In this document: positions 1-5,453 of the stretch, in pieces
How the letters are laid out: every line of letters starts with the position of its first letter
Numbering within the stretch: the first letter of the stretch is position 1
Assembly: GCA_017998025.1 (NCBI GenBank)
Contig: JAGODW010000115.1
Coordinates: forward strand, 1-5,756
Origin: Spirochaetales bacterium
GTDB taxonomy: Bacteria; Spirochaetota; Spirochaetia; DTKZ01
DNA: 5,756 nucleotides
Direction: 5' to 3'
Made by a program: the position numbers and the translations under genes
Notes under the pieces: generated by a model
Database searches by the model: none
Seen by the model: only the letters and a program-made list of their open reading frames with translations
What the model was told of the DNA's origin: nothing

Positions 1-1
1 G

Positions 2-799
2 AGTGGAGGGCCCTTTATCATTGTAAACTGTGCCAGCCTGCCGATATCCCTTATTGAGAGTGAATTATTCGGGTATGAGTCCGGATCTTTTACCGGCGCA
101 AGGAAAGAGGGTTTTGCCGGCAAATTCGAACAGGCCAATGGGGGAACCCTATTCCTGGACGAGATAGGAGAAATGCCTCTCGATATGCAGGCGAAACTCC
201 TCCGGGTCATTCAAGACAAGACATTTACCCGTATTGGGGGATTCAAAGAGATAACGGTGGATTTAAGGATCATCGCAGCCACGAATAAGAATCTTCAGGA
301 GCATGTTCGAAATGGGAATTTTCGGGAAGATCTATACTACCGTCTCAATGTTTTAAGGATACGGGTTCCCAGCCTCAGACAACGACCTGCAGATATTCCC
401 CTTCTGGCAAGGCATTTCCTTCGAAAGTATGCCCTACGAGATGGGAAACCGATCCCTTTGTTGGAAGAAGAAGCCATGCAGGTACTAACGGCACACTCCT
501 GGCCGGGGAATGTACGGGAACTGGAAAATCTGGTGGAGCGGTTGATCGTATTGAATCAAGGAATTTGCATTAATAAGAAAGTTCTGGAACCGTATGTAGG
601 GGGAGGAAAAGATTCCCTCCCTCTGGAGGAGGGGCCTGAGTTTATAGAAAATCAGGGTATTCGGAATCTGGAAACTATAGAAAAGGAAGAAATCCGGAAA
701 GCCCTGACCCTGTGCAATGGGAATATTTCCGTTGCCTCCCGGTTTCTAGGGATCAGCCGGAATACCCTTTACAGAAAAATGAAGCAGTTTTCGTTATAG
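2..799 (+). CDS. Sigma-54-dependent transcriptional activator, C-terminal part (5' truncated)
   Basis: This is the last 265 residues of a bacterial enhancer-binding protein; the frame is open from base 2, and Walker A and the N-terminal sensory domain lie before the window. Visible AAA+ parts (fragment numbering): the sigma-54 contact loop GSFTGA at 28-33, Walker B LFLDE at 50-54, sensor I AATNKN at 92-97, probable arginine fingers R108 and R114 in FRED-LYYR, and sensor [10 protein letters not shown] at 167-174. After an acidic linker comes a Fis-type helix-turn-helix at about 240-261 ([20 protein letters not shown]). Family knowledge: such proteins bind upstream sites, contact RNA polymerase-sigma-54 and use ATP hydrolysis to open the promoter. 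The gene ends 21 bp from the convergent dctM, and a sigma-54 promoter precedes dctP, so dctPQM is the likely target (inference). Whether it is a response regulator (DctD/NtrC-like) or has a PAS/GAF sensor (AcoR-like) cannot be told. The loop has Ser for the usual Ala, a mild change. Confidence 0.96.
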   Translation, partial: SGGPFIIVNCASLPISLIESELFGYESGSFTGARKEGFAGKFEQANGGTLFLDEIGEMPLDMQAKLLRVIQDKTFTRIGGFKEITVDLRIIAATNKNLQEHVRNGNFREDLYYRLNVLRIRVPSLRQRPADIPLLARHFLRKYALRDGKPIPLLEEEAMQVLTAHSWPGNVRELENLVERLIVLNQGICINKKVLEPYVGGGKDSLPLEEGPEFIENQGIRNLETIEKEEIRKALTLCNGNISVASRFLGISRNTLYRKMKQFSL

Positions 800-824
800 T
801 ACATTCTTCCCGATATGTAACTAT
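796..824. repeat. AT-rich dyad spanning both convergent stop codons
   Basis: The arms ATAGTACAT (796-804) and ATGTAACTAT (815-824) are complementary over 9 bp with one bulged base, around a 10-nt loop. The dyad includes the TAG stop of the activator gene (797-799) and the TAG stop of dctM (821-823 on the minus strand). It could act as a weak bidirectional 3'-end structure. It is AT-rich and has no clear U-tract on either strand, so it is not a convincing intrinsic terminator and may be chance. Confidence 0.3.
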
Positions 825-2119
825 TTCACTGCCGTGTATAGCCCCGCTCCCACGGGCAAGAAGAGGGAAAGATTGGGGAAAAGAGCGATGAAGATGAGCG
901 CAAGTATCGAAGCATATACCATGGGTAGTACGTATTTTACCATGTCGGCATTGATATCACTCTTAATCAAGTTCGCCGTTACATAGAGATTTACCGCTAC
1001 AGGGGGAGTAATCTGCCCAATAGCAAGAGAAATAACCAGAACCACTCCGAAATAGAGGGGATCGATCTGGAGAGCCTTCAAGGCAGGCAGGATGATAGGC
1101 ATAAACACATAAATGATGGAGATAGCATCCAGGAACATTCCAGCCACAAGCATCAAGGCACTTGTCAGAAGAACAAACACCAAGGGGTTGGAGGTAAGAC
1201 TGGAAACTAAATTTGCCGCGGCATCTATTACCCCCAGGGTTGCAGCAGCCCAGGAGAATATCCCCGCCATAGAAACCACAAACATTACCACAGCTGAAGA
1301 CATAACTGTTTCGCTTAAGGATTTATAAAGGACTTCTAAATTGATGGTATGGTAAATGAAAACCCCCACAAAGAGGGCATAGAACACTCCCATAATGGCA
1401 GCTTCTGTAGGGGTGGCGATTCCCGCATAGATAGAACCGAGGATGATAACCGGAGCCAGAAGAGCCCAGAAAGAGTCAACAAAGGCTTTTAAAAGATCCT
1501 TCGGTGAACCTTTTTCCTCGATTCCCCGAAAATTATTTTTCCGTGCCAATAGATAGGTAACCATGATTAAAAACAGCCCTACGATAATCCCGGGGATTAC
1601 TCCACCGAGAAACAAAGCACCGACAGATACATCGGTAAGGTTCCCATACACGATAAAGGCAATACTGGGAGGAATGATGATGGAAAGTCCTGCACCCGCG
1701 GCGATCACAGAAGCGGCAAAGTATTTATTATACCCCTGCTGTATCATCGGTATAATAAATACCATTCCCAGGGCTGCTGCGGTAGCTGGTCCGGAACCGG
1801 ATACAGCTCCCCAGAATATGCAGGTAATTACCCCCGCGATAGCAAGTCCCCCCACGTTTTTTCCTGTAAGCAGGATCACAAAGCGAGAAATTCCGTCTAC
1901 AATTCTGGATTTTTCCATCAACGTACCTGCGAGAATGAAAAAGGGTATAGCCACCAGAGGAAACTTTGCAATATTTGCCTCGAAATTTCGGGAAATCATC
2001 GCTGTTCCCAGATCGAACGTAAAAATTGCTCCCATACCTGCAACTCCCAGGGCAGTGCCGATAGGGGATCCTATCAGGATCAACAAAAGGAATATCCCGA
2101 AAACAATCAATGCTGCCAT
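821..2119 (-). CDS. dctM: TRAP transporter large permease subunit DctM
   Basis: The 432-residue protein has the usual length for the DctM family. It is the ion-coupled transport subunit of a TRAP system in the inner membrane; with DctQ it takes substrate from the DctP binding protein and moves it inward using an Na+ or H+ gradient. It is hydrophobic throughout, with about a dozen membrane segments. Recognisable family stretches are GAVSGSGPATAAALG (104-118), IIPPS (148-152), GIATPTEAA (233-241) and GQITPPVAVNLYV (368-380); the first and last resemble the paired family signatures thought to lie near the ion and substrate sites. The ATG lies 3 nt after the dctQ stop, with AAGGGGG eight nt upstream inside the last dctQ codons, so translation is probably coupled to dctQ. 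It is the last gene of the operon and converges with the activator gene. It is intact, with no frameshift. The substrate cannot be inferred from this subunit. Confidence 0.97.
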   Translation of the reverse strand: MAALIVFGIFLLLILIGSPIGTALGVAGMGAIFTFDLGTAMISRNFEANIAKFPLVAIPFFILAGTLMEKSRIVDGISRFVILLTGKNVGGLAIAGVITCIFWGAVSGSGPATAAALGMVFIIPMIQQGYNKYFAASVIAAGAGLSIIIPPSIAFIVYGNLTDVSVGALFLGGVIPGIIVGLFLIMVTYLLARKNNFRGIEEKGSPKDLLKAFVDSFWALLAPVIILGSIYAGIATPTEAAIMGVFYALFVGVFIYHTINLEVLYKSLSETVMSSAVVMFVVSMAGIFSWAAATLGVIDAAANLVSSLTSNPLVFVLLTSALMLVAGMFLDAISIIYVFMPIILPALKALQIDPLYFGVVLVISLAIGQITPPVAVNLYVTANLIKSDINADMVKYVLPMVYASILALIFIALFPNLSLFLPVGAGLYTAVK

Positions 2120-2122
2120 CTC

Positions 2123-2605
2123 TTATTCCCCCTTTTCCTGTTCCGTTTGTTTTAACAGATTACGGGTGCTTAAAAATAATTGAACGATCACAAATAGAGA
2201 AAAAATAGGAGTGCCTAAACTGTATATCCAGGTGGGGATTCCCAGGGCTTCTGAAATGCTCTTATAGAATGTGATGTTTTTGTATATTTCCTGTGCTGAG
2301 TTGAGTATTATAAACAAGAAAAGAGCTATACCTAAAATCCCACCTGCCAGGATAGTTGCTCTCTTTAGTGCGGGGGAGAATTTGTCGAATAAGTTTGTCA
2401 TTTTCAAGTTTGCTCCTCTACGAAAAGCTATAGAGATTCCCAGGATGGTAATCCAGACAAACAGATTCACGGTTATTTCTTCCGTAAAAGCGATGCTGTT
2501 TTTAAAGAAGTACCGATTCATTACATTTACAAAGGTTATGATGGACATAATACCGAGAAGCACTGCCCCGATCAGTTCATCAAGGTGATATTTTTTTTTC
2601 TCCAT
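2123..2605 (-). CDS. dctQ: TRAP transporter small permease subunit DctQ
   Basis: The 160-residue membrane protein is the small TRAP subunit, a helical partner that supports DctM and helps dock the binding protein. Four hydrophobic segments are visible at about 10-30, 44-62, 83-103 and 125-147. Family-typical stretches are VMNRYFF (28-34), followed by FTEEI (40-44) and FRRGANLKM (61-69) around the first two helices, and LGIPTWIYSLGTPI (121-134) leading into the last. The ATG at 2605 is preceded by GGAGGAGG, which supports the start. It is the middle gene of dctPQM: 63 nt downstream of dctP, with a hairpin in between, and 3 nt before dctM. An uninterrupted run of nine A residues in the coding strand (bases 2591-2599, codons 2-5) is a possible slippage site. 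The subunit is separate and not fused to DctM. Confidence 0.95.
   Translation of the reverse strand: MEKKKYHLDELIGAVLLGIMSIITFVNVMNRYFFKNSIAFTEEITVNLFVWITILGISIAFRRGANLKMTNLFDKFSPALKRATILAGGILGIALFLFIILNSAQEIYKNITFYKSISEALGIPTWIYSLGTPIFSLFVIVQLFLSTRNLLKQTEQEKGE
2128..2134 (-). promoter_or_regulatory. Ribosome binding site of dctM, inside the dctQ 3' end
   Basis: On the minus strand AAGGGGG lies 8 nt before the dctM ATG and within the final codons of dctQ. It fixes the dctM start and suggests translational coupling between the two permease subunits. Confidence 0.75.
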
Positions 2606-2606
2606 G

Positions 2607-2614
2607 CCTCCTCC
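2607..2614 (-). promoter_or_regulatory. Ribosome binding site of dctQ
   Basis: GGAGGAGG on the minus strand ends one base before the dctQ ATG. Used as GGAGG (2610-2614), it leaves a short 4-nt spacer. It lies about 8 nt after the T-rich tail of the dctP hairpin. Confidence 0.7.
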
Positions 2615-2622
2615 AATCTTTT

Positions 2623-2654
2623 AAAGAAAAGCCGGCCGTTTACACGGCCGGCTT
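2623..2654 (-). terminator. Intercistronic hairpin with T-rich tail between dctP and dctQ (likely partial terminator)
   Basis: The arms at 2629-2639 and 2644-2654 form a perfect 11-bp stem (core GCCGGCCGT/ACGGCCGGC) with a 4-nt loop. On the minus strand the stem is followed directly by TTTTCTTT (2630-2623), as in an intrinsic terminator. It starts 14 nt after the dctP stop and ends before the dctQ ribosome binding site. Because dctQ and dctM have no visible promoter of their own, I infer partial termination or mRNA 3'-end protection, which would give more binding protein than permease. A full terminator would leave dctQM untranscribed. Confidence 0.8.
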
Positions 2655-2668
2655 CAGGATAGCTCAGC

Positions 2669-3736
2669 TTATTTCATATCCGCAACAGCCAGATCGTACA
2701 GTTCTTTTCCGATCTGAGGAACCCACTTGTCGTATAGGGATTTCGTTGCATCCTTGAAAGCCTGCATCTGACTGGATGTCAGGTTGGTAATTATCATCCC
2801 CTTTTCTACAGCCTCTTTAAAGGGTTCGGGGGGAGACTCATGGTACTTGCTTTTCAACAGGTTGATAGACTTGTCCCCATCCAGATGGGCTCGAGCAATA
2901 GCCTTCTCATATTCCCCTGCTTCAAGCGCAGCTTCCTGGATCGCTTTTTTTATATCCTCCGGGTACTTATCCCACAGTTTCATATTCAGGCAAAAAATCA
3001 GAGGATCCAGCACATAGTTCCAGTTAGTCATGTACTTATGATATTCCCAGATTTTCACGGTAGTTAGAACACCCTTGGGGTTTTCCTGGCCATCCACGAC
3101 TCCTTGCTGGAAAGCGGTTACCGCATCTGCCCAGTTCATGTTTACCGGATCAGCCCCCAGCTGTTTGAAGATGTCGATAAATAAGGGAGAACCAACCACC
3201 CTGACCTTAAGACCCGCTACATCAGCAGGTGTTTTTACCTCCCGTTTGCTGTTGGTAAGCTGTCGGAATCCATTTTCGCCCCACGCCAGGCACCTGACTC
3301 CGCCTTTCTCCAGTTCTTCGAAGATTTTCTTCCCCGCTTTCCCGTTTTCGATCTTATCCACGTCTTCATACGTCGCCATGAAGAAAGGCAGATTAAATAG
3401 GTTGAGAGACTTGATTACGGTGGAAGCATTGATGGTAGATTCAACGGCAAAATCAATGGCTCCGTCTGCAACAGCCTGATACCAGTTTGTCTGTTTTCCC
3501 GCCAGCAGAGCGGATCCAAAGTAGGGTTTTACAATAATTTTTCCCTGGGTTTTTTCTTTAATAAGATCTGCCCAGCGCTGAGCACCAATTCCCCAGTCAT
3601 AGGCAGGACCTACATTCACCTGCATGGTATATTCGGCTTTTGGCTTGAACTCCTCCTTTGCTCCGCCGGCAAATCCCGGGCTGGCAATCATCAGAACTCC
3701 CAGAAACACAAACGAGAACAACTTGATTTGTTTCAT
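2669..3736 (-). CDS. dctP: TRAP transporter periplasmic solute-binding protein DctP
   Basis: The 355-residue protein is a DctP-family extracytoplasmic binding protein that captures an organic acid and delivers it to DctQM. The N-terminus has a signal peptide: MKQIK, a hydrophobic core at about 6-19, and likely cleavage after GFA (23), leaving GGAKEE. There is no lipobox Cys, so the mature protein should be soluble in the periplasm. Family landmarks are GENGFRQLTNSKR (153-165), GLKVRVVGSPLF (175-186), whose R179 matches the conserved Arg that pairs with the substrate carboxylate, and AFQQGVVDGQENP (208-220), whose N219 is also typical. R158 is a second likely ligand contact. The start is supported by GGAGGT seven nt upstream. 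It is the first gene of the operon, preceded by a sigma-54-type promoter. A carboxylated substrate (C4-dicarboxylate, sugar acid or oxo acid) is expected from the family, but the sequence does not decide which. Confidence 0.96.
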   Translation of the reverse strand: MKQIKLFSFVFLGVLMIASPGFAGGAKEEFKPKAEYTMQVNVGPAYDWGIGAQRWADLIKEKTQGKIIVKPYFGSALLAGKQTNWYQAVADGAIDFAVESTINASTVIKSLNLFNLPFFMATYEDVDKIENGKAGKKIFEELEKGGVRCLAWGENGFRQLTNSKREVKTPADVAGLKVRVVGSPLFIDIFKQLGADPVNMNWADAVTAFQQGVVDGQENPKGVLTTVKIWEYHKYMTNWNYVLDPLIFCLNMKLWDKYPEDIKKAIQEAALEAGEYEKAIARAHLDGDKSINLLKSKYHESPPEPFKEAVEKGMIITNLTSSQMQAFKDATKSLYDKWVPQIGKELYDLAVADMK

Positions 3737-3743
3737 TCTTCGT

Positions 3744-3749
3744 ACCTCC
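3744..3749 (-). promoter_or_regulatory. Ribosome binding site of dctP
   Basis: GGAGGT on the minus strand, 7 nt before the ATG at 3736, is a near-ideal Shine-Dalgarno sequence and confirms the start ahead of the signal peptide. Confidence 0.85.
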
Positions 3750-3761
3750 GTGTATTGTTTT

Positions 3762-3809
3762 AGCCTTACCGATGAAATTCGTCAAGGACATAGAGAAAAT
3801 AGTAAGGCT
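3762..3809 (-). repeat. Inverted repeat in the dctP 5' leader
   Basis: AGCCTTAC (3762-3769) and GTAAGGCT (3802-3809) are perfect 8-bp complements separated by 32 nt; one more pair follows after a mismatch on the outside. If transcription starts near 3812, as the sigma-54 element predicts, the 5' arm begins about 3 nt into the mRNA and the 3' arm ends 12 nt before the Shine-Dalgarno sequence. The transcript would then carry a 5'-terminal stem-loop, which could stabilise the mRNA. The repeat could instead be a DNA operator with half-sites 40 bp apart. It matches no riboswitch class that I recognise. Confidence 0.5.
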
Positions 3810-3822
3810 TAGAGAATATATA

Positions 3823-3838
3823 AGCAATAATTGTACCA
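3823..3838 (-). promoter_or_regulatory. Sigma-54 (-24/-12) promoter of dctPQM
   Basis: The minus strand reads TGGTACAATTATTGCT from 3838 down to 3823, against the consensus TGGCAC-N5-TTGCW; the only mismatch is T for C in the -24 block. The diagnostic GG (3837-3836) and GC (3825-3824) are exactly 10 nt apart. The predicted start is near 3812, giving a leader of about 75 nt. A TATATT hexamer overlaps the downstream side (3820-3815) but has no -35 partner at 17 bp. A sigma-54 activator gene at the far end of the operon strengthens the call. Confidence 0.8.
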
Positions 3839-3912
3839 GCTTATAGATGCAAAAAAAATTCCTATTTCTATCTGGGAAAAGATATTATTTTTCAATACGG
3901 CTTAAAAGAAAA

Positions 3913-3930
3913 ACAATTGTTCGGAATTGT
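3913..3930. promoter_or_regulatory. Candidate upstream activator site (dyad ACAATT-N6-AATTGT)
   Basis: ACAATT (3913-3918) and AATTGT (3925-3930) form a dyad with 6-bp arms and a 6-bp centre. ACAATTGT (3913-3920) is also an 8-bp palindrome, and AATTGT repeats directly at 10-bp spacing (3915 and 3925). The site lies about 100-118 bp upstream of the predicted dctP start, a usual distance for a sigma-54 activator site. It is a short AT-rich motif, so binding by the 2-799 protein is only an inference; it could equally regulate lpdA. Confidence 0.4.
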
Positions 3931-3987
3931 AGCATGTGAATCCATTCTCCTGTTCCAATTTGGTGCATCATATATGTATCGGATTTC

Positions 3988-4016
3988 TTGCCCTGGAAGA
4001 GAAGGTTGAGTATTAT
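3988..4016 (+). promoter_or_regulatory. Sigma-70-type promoter of lpdA
   Basis: TTGCCC (3988-3993; 4 of 6 matches to TTGACA) is followed after exactly 17 bp by TATTAT (4011-4016; 5 of 6 matches to TATAAT). Transcription would begin near 4023, about 30 nt before the lpdA ATG. This suggests housekeeping expression separate from the sigma-54 control of dctPQM. Confidence 0.6.
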
Positions 4017-4040
4017 TGGAGAAACACTATTTCAAGGAAG

Positions 4041-4046
4041 AAGGGG
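4041..4046 (+). promoter_or_regulatory. Ribosome binding site deciding the lpdA start
   Basis: AAGGGG ends 6 nt before the ATG at 4053. It favours that start over an in-frame ATG at 3936, which lies upstream of the predicted promoter and would add 39 residues unlike this family. Confidence 0.8.
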
Positions 4047-4052
4047 TTCAGT

Positions 4053-5453
4053 ATGTCTAAGTACCAGTTCGATGTTGCTATTATTGGGGCAGGTCCAGGC
4101 GGGTATGTGGCGGCGATTCGGGCGCGGCAGTTGGGGTTGTCTGCTGCCATAATCGAGATGGATAAACCAGGGGGAGTGTGCCTTAATATCGGGTGTATTC
4201 CTTCTAAAGCTTTGATTCACCAGGCAGAGCTATTTCGATCCCTCTCTTCCCTAAAGGATCTAGGTGTAAAAGTTGATACGAGTGGGTTTACCTATGAAGC
4301 TGTATTCAAAAAATCCCGTACTGCTGCAGAAAAGCTCTCTAAAGGCGTTCAGTTTCTTTTGAAAAAGAATGGAGTTACCTATATTCCAGGGAGAGCTGTA
4401 TTTGAGGATCCCCATACACTTTTAGTAGAAGGATCGGAAGAGAAAAAAACAGTTACTGCTTCCCAGATCATTATTGCTACGGGTTCTCGTCCAAAAACAA
4501 TTCCGGGTTTCGAAATAGACGAAGAGAAGGTGCTCTCTTCTACAGGGGTTCTCCTATCAAAGAGCCTTCCCAGGCGGCTTCTGGTACTGGGAGCAGGGGC
4601 AATTGGTATAGAGCTCGCCTATGTAATGAATGCTTTCGGGGTAGAAGTGACCGTTGTCGAGATGCTTCCCCAAATTTTACCGCTGGAGGATGGAGAGGTA
4701 GTAGAGGTACTGGAAAAGGAACTGGTAAGGAGGGGAATGAAAATATATACGGGAACTCGTGCACTAAATTTAGAAAAAGAGTCTAAAGGGTTAACGGTCC
4801 GATTGCAGAAGGGAGAAGAACCTCCCTTTAAAGTGGAAGCAGACAGAGTTCTTGTTGCCGTAGGAAGATCTCCCAACACAGAAGGGATAGGGCTGGAGCG
4901 AATCGGGGTAAACCTGGAAAAGGGGTTTATCCAGGTCGGGGACTACTATGAGACCTCTGTGCAGGGCGTTTATGCAGTAGGAGATGTAGTTCCTACCCCC
5001 TTACTGGCTCATGTAGCTTCGAAGGAAGGGGAGATTGCCGTGGAACATATAGCAGGAAAATCGCCCGTACCCCGCCTTTCGCTGGATGAGATTCCCCAGG
5101 CTGTATATTGCGAACCCGAGGTTGCTGGTTTTGGGATTACAGAGGAAGAAGCGAAGAAACGAGGTGTCCTTTATAAAAAAGCGGTTTTCCCTTATCGAGG
5201 GGTAGGGAAGGCTGTCGCGGTAGAAAGTCCTGAAGGGATGGTAAAGCTCCTTACGGATGGTTCTACAGGAGAGATCCTGGGTGCGCATATCGTGGGACTT
5301 CAGGCGACGGAGCTGATTCATGAAATTCTCCTGGCTCGTAGAGCAGAAGCCGGCGCGGAAGATATTGCAGAGATGATTCATGCTCATCCCACTCTTTCAG
5401 AAGGAATTATGGAAGCCGCGCGGGCTGCCGAAGGCTGGGCTATACACATCTAA
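4053..5453 (+). CDS. lpdA: Dihydrolipoyl dehydrogenase (E3 component)
   Basis: The 466-residue cytoplasmic FAD enzyme reoxidises dihydrolipoyl groups on E2 or GcvH proteins, passing electrons to NAD+. In order: FAD-binding GAGPGG (12-17), redox disulfide C43/C48 in GGVCLNIGCIPSK, ATGSRP (142-147), NAD-binding GAGAIGIE (180-187) closed by acidic E203 (as in NAD- rather than NADP-specific enzymes), the second FAD motif YAVGD (307-311), and the C-terminal dimer domain with catalytic pair H445/E450 in HAHPTLSE. The length is normal, and there is no fused lipoyl domain. The start at 4053 begins MSKYQFDVAIIGAG, as expected, with a good ribosome binding site. It is transcribed away from dctPQM, apparently alone. 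No E1, E2 or glycine-cleavage gene lies in the window, so its partner complex (pyruvate, 2-oxoglutarate, branched-chain, acetoin, or glycine cleavage) is unknown. Mercuric and glutathione reductases share the fold, but HAHPTLSE with this N-terminus fits E3 best. Confidence 0.96.
   Translation: MSKYQFDVAIIGAGPGGYVAAIRARQLGLSAAIIEMDKPGGVCLNIGCIPSKALIHQAELFRSLSSLKDLGVKVDTSGFTYEAVFKKSRTAAEKLSKGVQFLLKKNGVTYIPGRAVFEDPHTLLVEGSEEKKTVTASQIIIATGSRPKTIPGFEIDEEKVLSSTGVLLSKSLPRRLLVLGAGAIGIELAYVMNAFGVEVTVVEMLPQILPLEDGEVVEVLEKELVRRGMKIYTGTRALNLEKESKGLTVRLQKGEEPPFKVEADRVLVAVGRSPNTEGIGLERIGVNLEKGFIQVGDYYETSVQGVYAVGDVVPTPLLAHVASKEGEIAVEHIAGKSPVPRLSLDEIPQAVYCEPEVAGFGITEEEAKKRGVLYKKAVFPYRGVGKAVAVESPEGMVKLLTDGSTGEILGAHIVGLQATELIHEILLARRAEAGAEDIAEMIHAHPTLSEGIMEAARAAEGWAIHI

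Larger units (their letters stand above)
3737..4052. other. Divergent regulatory region between dctP and lpdA
   Basis: These 316 bp hold no supported gene. From the dctP side they contain the dctP ribosome binding site, a leader inverted repeat, and a sigma-54 promoter. An AT-rich stretch follows, with a run of eight A (3851-3858) and a T-rich block (about 3884-3893), then dyads at 3913-3930 and 3955-3963 (CCAATTTGG), and last the lpdA promoter and ribosome binding site. The A/T tracts lie between the sigma-54 promoter and the upstream dyad, where DNA bending would help a bound activator reach the polymerase. I saw no good match to the IHF consensus. Confidence 0.7.

Noticed and set aside
849..868. 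GC-rich short inverted repeat near the end of dctM as a terminator
   Set aside because: It gives only about five pairs with a bulge, has no T-tract, and encodes conserved-looking C-terminal DctM residues.
1563..2183. Long plus-strand open frame (206 codons) opposite dctM
   Set aside because: It is antisense to an unmistakable DctM, has no family-like motifs or convincing start, and arises from the skewed codon use of a hydrophobic membrane protein.
3815..3820. TATATT on the minus strand as a sigma-70 -10 box for dctP
   Set aside because: There is no -35-like hexamer at 16-18 bp, while a well-spaced sigma-54 element overlaps the same place.
3597..3827. Minus-strand frame overlapping the dctP start, a possible leader peptide
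   Set aside because: Its first ATG lies upstream of the predicted transcript start, and the internal ATG has no Shine-Dalgarno sequence. The remainder is dctP read out of frame.
3969..3976. CATATATG palindrome upstream of lpdA
   Set aside because: It is only 8 bp of alternating A/T with no flanking symmetry, so it is likely to occur by chance in AT-rich DNA.
3936..4052. N-terminal extension of LpdA by 39 residues from an upstream in-frame ATG
   Set aside because: The extension contains the predicted -35/-10 promoter, lacks a ribosome binding site and does not resemble the family; the ATG at 4053 starts the expected N-terminus.
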